In this document: positions 30,972-39,066 of the stretch, piece after piece
How the letters are laid out: the number at the start of each line of letters is the position of its first letter
Position numbering within the stretch: the first letter of the stretch is position 1
Assembly (NCBI RefSeq): GCF_040833955.1
Contig: NZ_CP162133.1
Location: 2,316,001-2,380,000, forward strand
Length of the DNA: 64,000 nt
Reading direction: 5' to 3'
Origin: Leptospira sp. WS60.C2
GTDB taxonomy: Bacteria > Spirochaetota > Leptospiria > Leptospirales > Leptospiraceae
Translations under genes and position numbers: made by a program
Notes under the pieces: model-generated
Told to the model about the DNA's origin: nothing
Databases searched by the model: none
The model's input: the letters and a program-made list of their open reading frames with translations, nothing else

Positions 30972-32144
30972 TCAAGTTTTTTCATCTATTTTTGAAATCA
31001 GAAGATAAATCCATACCAAGAAGGCAAACATTCCTGTTACTAAAAAAGTAACACCTGCTCCAAACGAAAACCAAATCCAACCGGCAATGAAACTTGCAAA
31101 AAAAGTAGCAAAACTCTGTAAACCAGTGAACATTCCAATGGCAGTTCCTACTTCCTCGGAAGGCACAAGGTTACTAATCCAAGCTTTTCCAATTCCTTCC
31201 GTTGCACTTGCAAAAAGACCGTATAAAAAAAAGGCAAAGACAATCCAAGTCACAGTTTGGAAGGTTCCCATAATCCAATACACAAGAATGAACATAAAAA
31301 TTCCGAATAAAAACATTCGTTTGAGTCCCAAACGATCCGCTAATATGCCAACTGGATAGGCAAAAATAGCATACACGAAATTATAAAAAATATAAATCCC
31401 AATGACTGTTATGTCTGTGAGTCCCACTTCTTTAGCCTTGAGGATCAAAAAAACATCGGAACTGTTCCAAAATGCAAAAACGATCAAACCAAAAACTAAC
31501 TTTCGATAATTGGAATTTGTTTGTTTCCAATACGAAAGATAAGAAAACAAACTAGTTGTTCTTCTCATTTGTTTCGTTTGGTTTTCCTTCTCTTTTAATA
31601 AAAAAGTAAGTCCTATCGAAATGAAACCTGGCACAACTGCCAAATAAAACAAATAGATATATTGATTGGGATAGATTGCCAAAAAGATTAATGCGAGACT
31701 TGGACCAATCACGGCTCCAAGTGTATCAAAGGAACGGTGGAATCCAAAAATCTGTGCTTTTGAGGAAGCAGTGGTTTCTTCTGATAATAAAGCGTCCCGT
31801 GCACCAGTGCGAACCCCCTTTCCAATCCGATCCATTGTACGGGAAAATAAGACAAGGTATGGCGATCGACTTATGGCTAACAAGGGTTTGGAGATGGCAC
31901 TCAATGCATAACCAAATCGCACAAAAGGAACCCGTTTCCCAATCTGATCGGAGAGATTTCCAAAATACCCTTTGCTATATCCAGCGACAACTTCCGCGAT
32001 CCCTTCCAAAAATCCAATGAAGAGGATCGAATAACCAATGGACTTTAGGTAAATTGGTAAAATTGGGTATAACATTTCGCTTGCGATGTCTGTAAAAAAA
32101 CTCACAAGCGAGAGTAACCATACTGTTTTGGAAATAGTTTTCAC
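30972..32144 (-). CDS. Major facilitator superfamily transporter
   Basis: 390 residues with about 11-12 hydrophobic segments. MFS signatures are present: the loop 2-3 motif GNLSDQIGKRVPFVRFGY and a DRIGKGVRTGARDALL stretch after TM4, then a second-half ILADRLGLKRMFLFG. The N-terminal FFTDIASEMLYPILPIYL resembles a subfamily of uncharacterised spirochaete and delta-proteobacterial MFS proteins. It sits in the inner membrane; the substrate cannot be inferred. It lies between P83/100 and the broken lipoprotein gene, on the same strand as both. Confidence 0.9.
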   Translation of the reverse strand: MKTISKTVWLLSLVSFFTDIASEMLYPILPIYLKSIGYSILFIGFLEGIAEVVAGYSKGYFGNLSDQIGKRVPFVRFGYALSAISKPLLAISRSPYLVLFSRTMDRIGKGVRTGARDALLSEETTASSKAQIFGFHRSFDTLGAVIGPSLALIFLAIYPNQYIYLFYLAVVPGFISIGLTFLLKEKENQTKQMRRTTSLFSYLSYWKQTNSNYRKLVFGLIVFAFWNSSDVFLILKAKEVGLTDITVIGIYIFYNFVYAIFAYPVGILADRLGLKRMFLFGIFMFILVYWIMGTFQTVTWIVFAFFLYGLFASATEGIGKAWISNLVPSEEVGTAIGMFTGLQSFATFFASFIAGWIWFSFGAGVTFLVTGMFAFLVWIYLLISKIDEKT

Positions 32145-32231
32145 AATCGTAAAATGCCTCAGATCTTATCTGTGGGTCAATCAGTGGGAATAAAAACCAT
32201 CTAAAGAAGGTGAAAAAATGGATCGGTTCAA

Positions 32232-32260
32232 AAACCACCGCTTCTTTAAAGCGATGGTTT
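32232..32260 (-). terminator. Terminator after the P83/100 gene
   Basis: Twelve-base arms with one G-T mismatch: AAACCACCGCTT at 32232-32243 and AAGCGATGGTTT at 32249-32260. It lies 18 bases past the P83/100 stop, with A-rich flanks on both sides. Confidence 0.7.
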
Positions 32261-32277
32261 GAAAAAAACCACACTCC

Positions 32278-33957
32278 TTACGGAGCGATGGTTTTGAGTA
32301 AACTTAAGTCTTCTTTTTTGAAAACTTTGATGGTAGTTTTGTCTCCTTCTTTAGGTTTTCCAGTGACGTAAATTTTATCACCGAAAAAAGTGAGTTCTGA
32401 ATTTTCTTCGACTGGTTCTTCAGTTCGTTTCTCAAACGTAAGATCCGTTTTAAAACGAGATACATGGTACTTGTCTTTTACTTTTTCGATCACGTAGATT
32501 TTGTCATCACGATTAATCATGGGTGTTCGCCAGAAAATATCGGCAGATTCACTCGTTTTTTTCACACCCAATTTGTCTGGATCTAATAACACGAGTTTGT
32601 GTTTTCGAGTTTCTACTTTTTCACCGTCATAACCAAGAACAAGCACACCTTGGTTTGCGATTTCTTTAAATTCCTTTGAACAAATGTTATTGTATGGACT
32701 TTTGAAAAGAGCATCGTCTTTGGCAGGATCAATCGCCCAAAGTTCATTGGAATAATGACCGTCGGTATCGTATTTGATGAACTTCATGAAAAGGATTTTG
32801 TTGTTCACAACATTATCACTTTGTTCTTCCTTTTTCTTCAGTTCTTCTTTTGTTTGCGCCAGTTCGTTCTTTAATTCTTCGACTTTAGCTTCTACTTTCT
32901 GAACAGCATCTTCTTTTTTGGCACCATCTCCTGAAGTGGTTGTTCCCGTTCTTGCTTCTTCTTTTTTCGCAAGTTGTTCTTCTTTTTTATTTAACTCTTC
33001 TTTTTTGGCTTCAACAACTTGTGCCTTTTGATCCGTGTCTTTTTTCTCTTGTTCAATCTTTTTGATTTCTTCTGTTTTTTTCTCGATTTCCGTTTTGTTT
33101 TTAACGGGATCTTTTTTCAGTTCATTGAGACTAGCAACAGCTTCTGCTTCTTGTTTTTTGAGAGAATCTTTTTTGTCTTGGAGATTCTGTCCTTCTTTTG
33201 CCACTTGTTCCTTTTTATCTTGCAATACCTTTTTTTCTTCTTTGATTTTATCGGTTTGCAACTTATCCATTTTTTTGGCTTCGTCTTCCATCTTTTGTTT
33301 GGTGGCTGGATCTTTTTCTTTGTCCTTCACCGTGCGGTTCACATCTTTTTCCAACTCATCTGTCGTCAGATCTTTCCCGCTGTCCTTTAAGATGTTTCCT
33401 TCAATCGGAATGATGATTTGCGTTTTGCCTGGCCAATTTTTGTAAACAGTATCGATTCCTAATTTATCAGCAGATGTAGATTCGATGACTGCTGATGTAT
33501 ATTTTTTACCAAAAAATTTTGCGTCTTTTCTGTGAGTTGCATTATAGTACAAAATGTACTGAGCCAAGGTTTCCGCATTGCCTGTTTTGTATTGAAAGGA
33601 CTTTTCGATGTAAGCCGCAAGGATCCTTCCAATGGAATTGATGTGATCAAAACCTTGGGATTCCGAAATGGAAAGGACATCTGCGCCGAGTTTGCCATCA
33701 GGCCCTGGAAGAAACCTTTGGATTTTCACTCCATCGGCATTGGCTGTCGTTTCTTTGGAGAGAGTTTCTGCCAGTTTTTTACCTGTTTCTGTGTTTTCTT
33801 GGATGATGTCATCAGATGCCTTACGTAAGGAACGGTTGATGAATTCGATTTTTTTGGAACCCTTGATTTCGGATTCTCCGAGTGGGGCTTTGGATTGGGC
33901 TGTCAGCGAAAAACCGACAACAATTAGACAAATGATGATGGAACGAGAGATTCTCAT
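32278..33957 (-). CDS. P83/100-family exported protein
   Basis: 559 residues with an N-terminal signal peptide (MRISRSIIICLIVVGFSLTAQS). The N-terminal third (KIEFINRSLRKASDDIIQEN, SRGxG-free GFDHINSIGRILAAYIEKSF, TVYKNWPGKTQIIIPIEG) resembles the Borrelia P83/100 antigen family. The middle, about residues 200-385, is a long Lys/Glu/Gln-rich coiled coil, and the C-terminal 170 residues form a beta-rich, propeller-like tail (NNICSKEFKEIANQGVLVLG). In Borrelia the protein is an immunogenic envelope or periplasmic protein of unclear role. A terminator follows, and serC is divergent. Confidence 0.8.
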   Translation of the reverse strand: MRISRSIIICLIVVGFSLTAQSKAPLGESEIKGSKKIEFINRSLRKASDDIIQENTETGKKLAETLSKETTANADGVKIQRFLPGPDGKLGADVLSISESQGFDHINSIGRILAAYIEKSFQYKTGNAETLAQYILYYNATHRKDAKFFGKKYTSAVIESTSADKLGIDTVYKNWPGKTQIIIPIEGNILKDSGKDLTTDELEKDVNRTVKDKEKDPATKQKMEDEAKKMDKLQTDKIKEEKKVLQDKKEQVAKEGQNLQDKKDSLKKQEAEAVASLNELKKDPVKNKTEIEKKTEEIKKIEQEKKDTDQKAQVVEAKKEELNKKEEQLAKKEEARTGTTTSGDGAKKEDAVQKVEAKVEELKNELAQTKEELKKKEEQSDNVVNNKILFMKFIKYDTDGHYSNELWAIDPAKDDALFKSPYNNICSKEFKEIANQGVLVLGYDGEKVETRKHKLVLLDPDKLGVKKTSESADIFWRTPMINRDDKIYVIEKVKDKYHVSRFKTDLTFEKRTEEPVEENSELTFFGDKIYVTGKPKEGDKTTIKVFKKEDLSLLKTIAP

Positions 33958-34080
33958 TGTTTCCTCACGAAATTAGGTTTCAGATGCCCACAAGATTAAC
34001 AACCTTTCCGATTCTGCAAAGCAAGTTTTCGAATAAAAATCTATTTACCAGGGGCTCGACATTCAAAATTCTGTGGGAGA

Positions 34081-35178
34081 ATGCCTACGTTTACACACAG
34101 AATCTACAATTTTAATGCCGGTCCCGCCATGCTCCCGACAGAGGTCATGGAGGAGGCAAAGAGTGAGTTCCTGAATTTTAAAGGAACAGGAATGTCTGTT
34201 ATGGAAATGAGTCACCGTGAAAAACATTTCCAGACCATTTTGGATGAATCCATTGCTGATTTAAGAGAGCTCCTAAACCTACCGTCTCGTTATGCGGTGG
34301 TGTATTTTCCAGGCGGAGCTACTTTACAATTCTCAGCGATTCCTTTTAATTATTTAGAATCAGGAGATTCTGCTGATTTTGCATTAACTGGCGTTTGGGC
34401 AAAAAAAGCCTTCGAAGAAGCAAAAAAATTCTATCCCAATGCCAAAGCCATCTTCAATGGAGCAGATTCCAAATACATGGAACTTCCTACCATCACAGAT
34501 GCGTCTGTCAATGATGGGGCAAAGTATGTTTATATCACCTCCAATAATACCATTTATGGTACAAGATACAAAACCTTTCCTAAATTGAAAAAAGCTCCCC
34601 TCATTGCGGACATGACAAGTGAGTTACTCAGTCGCAAACTTCCAATCGAGGATTTTTCTGTCATCTTTGCGGGAGCACAAAAAAACATTGGGCCTTCTGG
34701 ACTTACCCTTGTAATTTATGATAAGGAAAAACTCCCTCAAGTTTCCCATCCCATTCCCAATCTCATGAATTTTGCATTGATGGAAAAAAATGGCTCACTC
34801 TACAACACTCCCCCAACATACTCCATCTATATGGCAGGACTAGTGTTTAAGTATCTCAAACGAAACGGTGGCCTAACCGTCATGGAAGAAACAAATGAAA
34901 GAAAGGCAAAAAAATTGTATGATGCCATCGATGCTTCTTCTTTGTTTTATGCTCCTGTACCTGAGGCATTTCGATCTGCTATGAATGTTGTATTCCGAAG
35001 CCACAACGATGATTTGGATTCCAAATTCCTCGCGCTTGCCGAAGAACAAGGATTTGCTGGTTTAAAAGGATACCGTGATGTCGGAGGATTTAGAGCCAGT
35101 ATCTATAATGCCATGCCAGAAGAAGGTGTGGATGCACTTGTATCCTTTCTCAAGGAATTTGAAAGGACGCATGGGTAG
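34081..35178 (+). CDS. serC: Phosphoserine aminotransferase
   Basis: 365 residues. YNFNAGPAMLPTEVMEEAK start, FPGGATLQFSAIP for cofactor phosphate, and AGAQKNIGPSGLTLVI with the PLP Lys are all as in SerC. It converts 3-phosphohydroxypyruvate and glutamate to phosphoserine (serine synthesis; also used in pyridoxal 5'-phosphate synthesis in some bacteria). It opens a rightward set of four overlapping genes ending at 37919. Confidence 0.97.
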   Translation: MPTFTHRIYNFNAGPAMLPTEVMEEAKSEFLNFKGTGMSVMEMSHREKHFQTILDESIADLRELLNLPSRYAVVYFPGGATLQFSAIPFNYLESGDSADFALTGVWAKKAFEEAKKFYPNAKAIFNGADSKYMELPTITDASVNDGAKYVYITSNNTIYGTRYKTFPKLKKAPLIADMTSELLSRKLPIEDFSVIFAGAQKNIGPSGLTLVIYDKEKLPQVSHPIPNLMNFALMEKNGSLYNTPPTYSIYMAGLVFKYLKRNGGLTVMEETNERKAKKLYDAIDASSLFYAPVPEAFRSAMNVVFRSHNDDLDSKFLALAEEQGFAGLKGYRDVGGFRASIYNAMPEEGVDALVSFLKEFERTHG

Positions 35179-35815
35179 ACAGTTCCTACATTTACTCGTT
35201 ATCTTCTGGATTTTGACGGGAACAGTCGAACCGCATTCCGTTTATATCCCTGAAGGAAATTTTGGATGGGAGGCAGCTAATCAATGTTATGTGGTTTTGG
35301 AAACAGAAATGCCACCAAAAGCAATTAGTCCAAACATCCAAAATCTAGACAGAGCCAAAATGGCAATGTATGCCAAGGAATCAGCTGAAGTAAGACTGAA
35401 GTCCCTCGATTGTCTCCTAGGTAAACTGAACAATCCACAAGAAGAAAAAAATTTGGGAGCACTCTTAAAACCTTCCTTACTCTCTGGATTTCAAATTGAG
35501 GAATCCTTCTTTCGATCCGAATGGAGGATTCTTCTTGCTGAAAATCGAGAATACCCTCTCACCCCAAGCGAAATGAGTCTCGCTAAACAATGGCTAACTT
35601 CCTACCAAGAAATCAAACAAGAGATCATGGCACTCACCATTGAATATGTATCAGAAAAAAATCCATTTAGCAAACGTGAAAGGTATTTAAATCTTTTTAC
35701 CGGATACTATGGAAGTTTACTCAGGGAGCGAGATAAATTTTTACTCTCTCTCTCCATCGAAACGTATACGTCTTACACCGAAGCCCTAAAACAAAGAAAG
35801 GAAAAATCCGAATGA
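35171..35815 (+). CDS. Exported protein of unknown function
   Basis: About 214 residues. I start it at ATG 35171, overlapping the serC stop by 8 bases; earlier in-frame codons lie inside serC and would hide the signal peptide MGRQFLHLLVIFWILTGTVEP. The mature part is helical (YIPEGNFGWEAANQCYVVLE, then RAKMAMYAKESAEVRLKSLD and Glu/Lys-rich helices), probably periplasmic. I recognise no family. Its TGA overlaps the rpiB start by 4 bases. Confidence 0.7.
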   Translation: MGRQFLHLLVIFWILTGTVEPHSVYIPEGNFGWEAANQCYVVLETEMPPKAISPNIQNLDRAKMAMYAKESAEVRLKSLDCLLGKLNNPQEEKNLGALLKPSLLSGFQIEESFFRSEWRILLAENREYPLTPSEMSLAKQWLTSYQEIKQEIMALTIEYVSEKNPFSKRERYLNLFTGYYGSLLRERDKFLLSLSIETYTSYTEALKQRKEKSE

Positions 35816-36249
35816 AAGAAAAAATTGGAATCGCCTCTGACCATGGAGGATTTGCTCTCAAAGAATTCCTCAGGAAAAGTCTCGAGGAATCGTATGAAAT
35901 GGTCGATTACGGTACTAAGAGCGAAGAGTCCGTCGACTACCCAACCATCATTGGAGATGCCTGCCGAAAGGTTCTCTCTGGTGAAGTCCCAAGACTCATC
36001 GCTCTCTGCGGTACAGGCATTGGAGCATCCATTGCGGCAAACCGCCTCAAAGGCATTCGAGCGGCCCTTTGCCATGATGAGTTTACGGCGGAAATGTCAA
36101 AACGCCATAACAATGCCAATGTACTGGTTTTAGGGGGAAGAGTTCTCGGAACAGACTTAGCTCTGAGAATTGTAAAAAAATGGATCGAAACAGAATTCGA
36201 AGGTGGAAGGCACCAAAAACGATTGGGTCTTATCGAAGAACAGTCCTAA
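35812..36249 (+). CDS. rpiB: Ribose-5-phosphate isomerase B
   Basis: 145 residues: IGIASDHGGFALKEFL with the substrate Asp/His, catalytic Cys66 in LCGTGIGASIAANR, and RAALCHDEFTAEMSKRHNNANVLVLGGR. It interconverts ribose 5-phosphate and ribulose 5-phosphate. ATG at 35812 in an ATGA overlap with the preceding gene. The next gene starts 70 bases before its stop. Confidence 0.96.
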   Translation: MKEKIGIASDHGGFALKEFLRKSLEESYEMVDYGTKSEESVDYPTIIGDACRKVLSGEVPRLIALCGTGIGASIAANRLKGIRAALCHDEFTAEMSKRHNNANVLVLGGRVLGTDLALRIVKKWIETEFEGGRHQKRLGLIEEQS

Positions 36250-37919
36250 TATCCCTTTGTTTCCTTTTGGGAAGTTCCTATCTATACTCTTGGGAAGTTC
36301 CCAAAAAGGAAACGCTCAACCTAAGCCTTTGGAAAAAAATTGGTGTTGTCGAACACAAAGAGCCAGGCAAAAAAAACACTCTCAAACCCAAAGAAAACAC
36401 ACCGAAACATGGTGAATTGTTTTTCGATTTTGAAGGAGAACCAAGCGAACCTTCCCTTTCGGAAGCGGGAATTTTATTTCCATCCAAATCTATTTCGGTG
36501 GTTTCTTCTTCTTATTTAGAAGACACTCACACTCATTTTTTTGGAAAGAAGTCTGCTTATTTTTCGGGCAGGCGAAATCAAATCCATCTTTCTGTTTCTG
36601 GAAATCCACTCTTTGGAACCCACCCTGATCCTTTCAGTATCGCCATTCCTTTGTTTATGGGAGAACAAGGAGCAAACTCTGTCATCTTAGATCGAACGGT
36701 GTATGTAAAAGGAAAAAAATATGGCATCTCACTTGAGTTAAACGAAGGAAAGCCAATTCTTTACGTAAACAATCTCCTGCAAAAAACAGAAGGCAGAACG
36801 GTAAGTTTTGTTTTGGAATCGTCTCAAAAATTAAAACGTAAAACATGGGAAGTGATCTCTCTTTATTTTGATACCATACACAATCGTTATGTGCTTTACC
36901 AAAACGGAATTGAAACAGCTGAATATGAAAACAATGCAGCGGATACAATTGGATTTGGATTCCCAGAAAATGATTCTACACCACTGATCTTAGGTAAATC
37001 CTATTATGGCAATTTGGATGGGTTTCATATCCATAAAGGGGAACCTGTTTTTTCTTATACAAAATTTGAATCAGTTCGTTATGATGATGATACAAAGATT
37101 GGTTATATGGAAGGAAGTCTTGCTGTTTCACCCATTTTAGAAACAAAATATAGCAATTCGACATTACAAGAAATCAACTGGCAAATCGAAAAACCACAGG
37201 ATTCCATGTTAGAACTTTACTTTCGAGGTTCGAATCAAAAATTCAATGAAACAAGTCATTTGGAATGGACAAGGATTCGTTCCATAAACTCTGATTTACC
37301 GAAACAAAGATTTAAATACTACCAATGGAAGATTTGGTTTAGACCAGATCCCCTTGGAAAAACAGTTCCCAATGTACAATCACTTAGCTTTCACTATCTA
37401 GAACAATCGCCGCCAGATGTCCCAACCCTCTTTCGTTTGGATCCTCAAATGTCAAAAACACAAACAAATACGGTTTGTTTTTTATGGAATTCCAATCATG
37501 AGAAAGAAGTACAAAATGGTGGTGGATACATCATCCACTATGGACTAACACCAAATCGAATGGTTGGTTCCATCTTTATCAAAAAAGACAAAGGGAACGA
37601 ACTTCGAAAAATTGACGGAAATGAAGAGAACAGTGGATTTCGAAACAAAAGATTCTGCATTGATGAAGATACTCTTATCTCTAATATTTATATTCCAGAA
37701 GGAAACCTGGAAGCTCCAGAAGACAGATCAATGGCTGACTACGTGGATGTTTCCAGGAAAGAAAAACGAGGACTTTTGTTTCAACCTGGAATGACTTACT
37801 ATTTCAGAATTTCGGCTTACAACCGTTATTTAAACGAGTGGGACTCAAAAGACCAAAGAAGTGCCCTTTCGGCACCAATTTCATTTAGTTTCCCCAAAGA
37901 AGTTACGAACCTTAAGTAA
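36180..37919 (+). CDS. Exported LamG-like protein of unknown function
   Basis: 579 residues. The only credible start is ATG 36180, inside rpiB, giving a long basic n-region and hydrophobic core (TVLISLCFLLGSSYLYSWEV). Residues about 90-290 resemble a LamG/concanavalin-type jellyroll (DPFSIAIPLFMGEQGANSV, WEVISLYFDTIHNRYVLYQN, LILGKSYYGNLDGFHIH). A fibronectin-III-like stretch (about 415-520) follows, with APISFSF at the end. Probably a periplasmic or surface carbohydrate- or protein-binding protein. Its 3' end overlaps the opposite-strand PIN-like gene by 39 bases. Confidence 0.65.
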   Translation: MDRNRIRRWKAPKTIGSYRRTVLISLCFLLGSSYLYSWEVPKKETLNLSLWKKIGVVEHKEPGKKNTLKPKENTPKHGELFFDFEGEPSEPSLSEAGILFPSKSISVVSSSYLEDTHTHFFGKKSAYFSGRRNQIHLSVSGNPLFGTHPDPFSIAIPLFMGEQGANSVILDRTVYVKGKKYGISLELNEGKPILYVNNLLQKTEGRTVSFVLESSQKLKRKTWEVISLYFDTIHNRYVLYQNGIETAEYENNAADTIGFGFPENDSTPLILGKSYYGNLDGFHIHKGEPVFSYTKFESVRYDDDTKIGYMEGSLAVSPILETKYSNSTLQEINWQIEKPQDSMLELYFRGSNQKFNETSHLEWTRIRSINSDLPKQRFKYYQWKIWFRPDPLGKTVPNVQSLSFHYLEQSPPDVPTLFRLDPQMSKTQTNTVCFLWNSNHEKEVQNGGGYIIHYGLTPNRMVGSIFIKKDKGNELRKIDGNEENSGFRNKRFCIDEDTLISNIYIPEGNLEAPEDRSMADYVDVSRKEKRGLLFQPGMTYYFRISAYNRYLNEWDSKDQRSALSAPISFSFPKEVTNLK

Positions 37920-38270
37920 AGGATGAGTCGGGTTTCCCTCCTCGTGAAGGCAATACATTACATCTATACCTTGGCTTAGAGCAATTGTTTGCTCCAAGCC
38001 AAGATTTTGTTCCAACAAAAGTTCTGAGCGAATCTCATCTAAACCCAACGAAAAAATTGTGTCAGTTAGATCCTCAAGATTACGAAGGATTAAACTTTTT
38101 TTCTCAATATTCACTTCACCCAATTCTTGAAACAAAACATGAATGGAATATGCAGATGTAAAAAATCGCGTATTGGAATCAATAGAATCTAATAACAAAT
38201 GTTTGAGTTTTTCCCTTTGATCTGATTGAATCAGATGCAACAAAAAGGAAGAACACAAAAATACTTTCAA
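37881..38270 (-). CDS. Degenerate PIN-like protein, toxin-like member of a VapBC-like pair
   Basis: 129 residues. The start MKVFLCSSFLLHLIQSDQREK looks like the first strand and helix of PIN RNases (typically VFLDTSxLL) but with Cys in place of the catalytic Asp at residue 6. The later TSAYSIHVLFQELGE resembles the Glu-bearing helix, and a single Asp (GIDVMYCLHEEG) remains near 103. If it is a PIN protein it has probably lost nuclease activity. It follows an RHH gene with a 4-base overlap, the standard antitoxin-toxin order. The PIN call is from pattern only. Confidence 0.45.
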   Translation of the reverse strand: MKVFLCSSFLLHLIQSDQREKLKHLLLDSIDSNTRFFTSAYSIHVLFQELGEVNIEKKSLILRNLEDLTDTIFSLGLDEIRSELLLEQNLGLEQTIALSQGIDVMYCLHEEGNPTHPLLKVRNFFGETK

Positions 38271-38458
38271 TGAAGAATCTCCGTCAGATTCTGGATTGCT
38301 TTCCTACGAAGTAATTCGGATTTTTGGATGATTTCATTTTTTAAAGCCAATCGGATGAGCTCTCCTTGCGAAATTCCCCTTCTTGTGGCTTCGTTTTTTA
38401 ATAAAATTTGTTCTTCTTCAGAAAGCAATATCTGAAATCGTTTGTCTATTTTTGCCAT
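38267..38458 (-). CDS. Ribbon-helix-helix (CopG-type) protein, antitoxin-like
   Basis: 63 residues. KRFQILLSEEEQILLKNEATRRGISQGELIRLALKNEI is a clear RHH: one beta strand followed by two helices with the G-x-S turn and IRLAL. Such proteins bind DNA as dimers and are common antitoxins. Its ATG shares one base with the stop of the TPR gene (TAATG), and its stop overlaps the PIN-like start by 4 bases. Confidence 0.75.
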   Translation of the reverse strand: MAKIDKRFQILLSEEEQILLKNEATRRGISQGELIRLALKNEIIQKSELLRRKAIQNLTEILH

Positions 38459-39066
38459 TAGTCTTCTTCTTCCAATTCCTTTTCGGCTTTTTCAAATTTT
38501 CGCCAATATAAACTCGCATCCTTCCATTGACCGAGTGATTCATAAAGTGATGCCACATTATAATAAGATTCCGTTAATCGATAGTCAAGTTTGAAAGCTT
38601 TCAAAAAAAGTTTGATCGACTTTTCTTTGTTATCCGAAAACCATTCACTAAAAGCCCAAAGATAATACCAACGTCCCAAATTTGGATCTCTTGGTCTTAC
38701 TTTTTCCAAATGCAAAACATTTTCCTGAAACAGTTTCGAAGCCAGATTGTAGTTTTTTTGAATGAGTTTTGCTTTGTTAATTCGATCTTCTGCAGGTTCT
38801 TCTGGCTTTGGAACCGACAAATCCGTTCGGTACAAAAGAGCTTTTGCATATAGCAACTTAAAATACAATTCGTTTTGGCTAAGTTCTAAATACCTCTCCA
38901 AGTAGGGAATGGAAGTAGTTTCATCATCCACCTTATGGAGACCATAGATTTGTTTTTTTAACGCAGTGGTTTCTTCTTTTTTTTTACTCCCACCAGCAAA
39001 CAGCGGCAAAGTGATTCCTAAAAAAACACAAAGAAACTTAGAAATATAAATAGTAGTTTTGTCCAT
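38458..39066 (-). CDS. Exported TPR-like protein
   Basis: 202 residues with a signal peptide (MDKTTIYISKFLCVFLGITLPLFAGG) and TPR-like helices: IPYLERYLELSQNELYFKLL, WAFSEWFSDNKEKSIKLFLK and YNVASLYESLGQWKDASLYW. A very charged tail ends EKELEEED. Family unrecognised. It overlaps the preceding membrane-protein gene by 29 bases and is coupled to the RHH gene downstream. Confidence 0.7.
   Translation of the reverse strand: MDKTTIYISKFLCVFLGITLPLFAGGSKKKEETTALKKQIYGLHKVDDETTSIPYLERYLELSQNELYFKLLYAKALLYRTDLSVPKPEEPAEDRINKAKLIQKNYNLASKLFQENVLHLEKVRPRDPNLGRWYYLWAFSEWFSDNKEKSIKLFLKAFKLDYRLTESYYNVASLYESLGQWKDASLYWRKFEKAEKELEEED

Noticed and set aside
33019..33445. Antisense open frames across the P83/100 coiled coil
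   Set aside because: They mirror the Lys/Glu/Gln-rich codons of the coding strand and have no ribosome site or homology.
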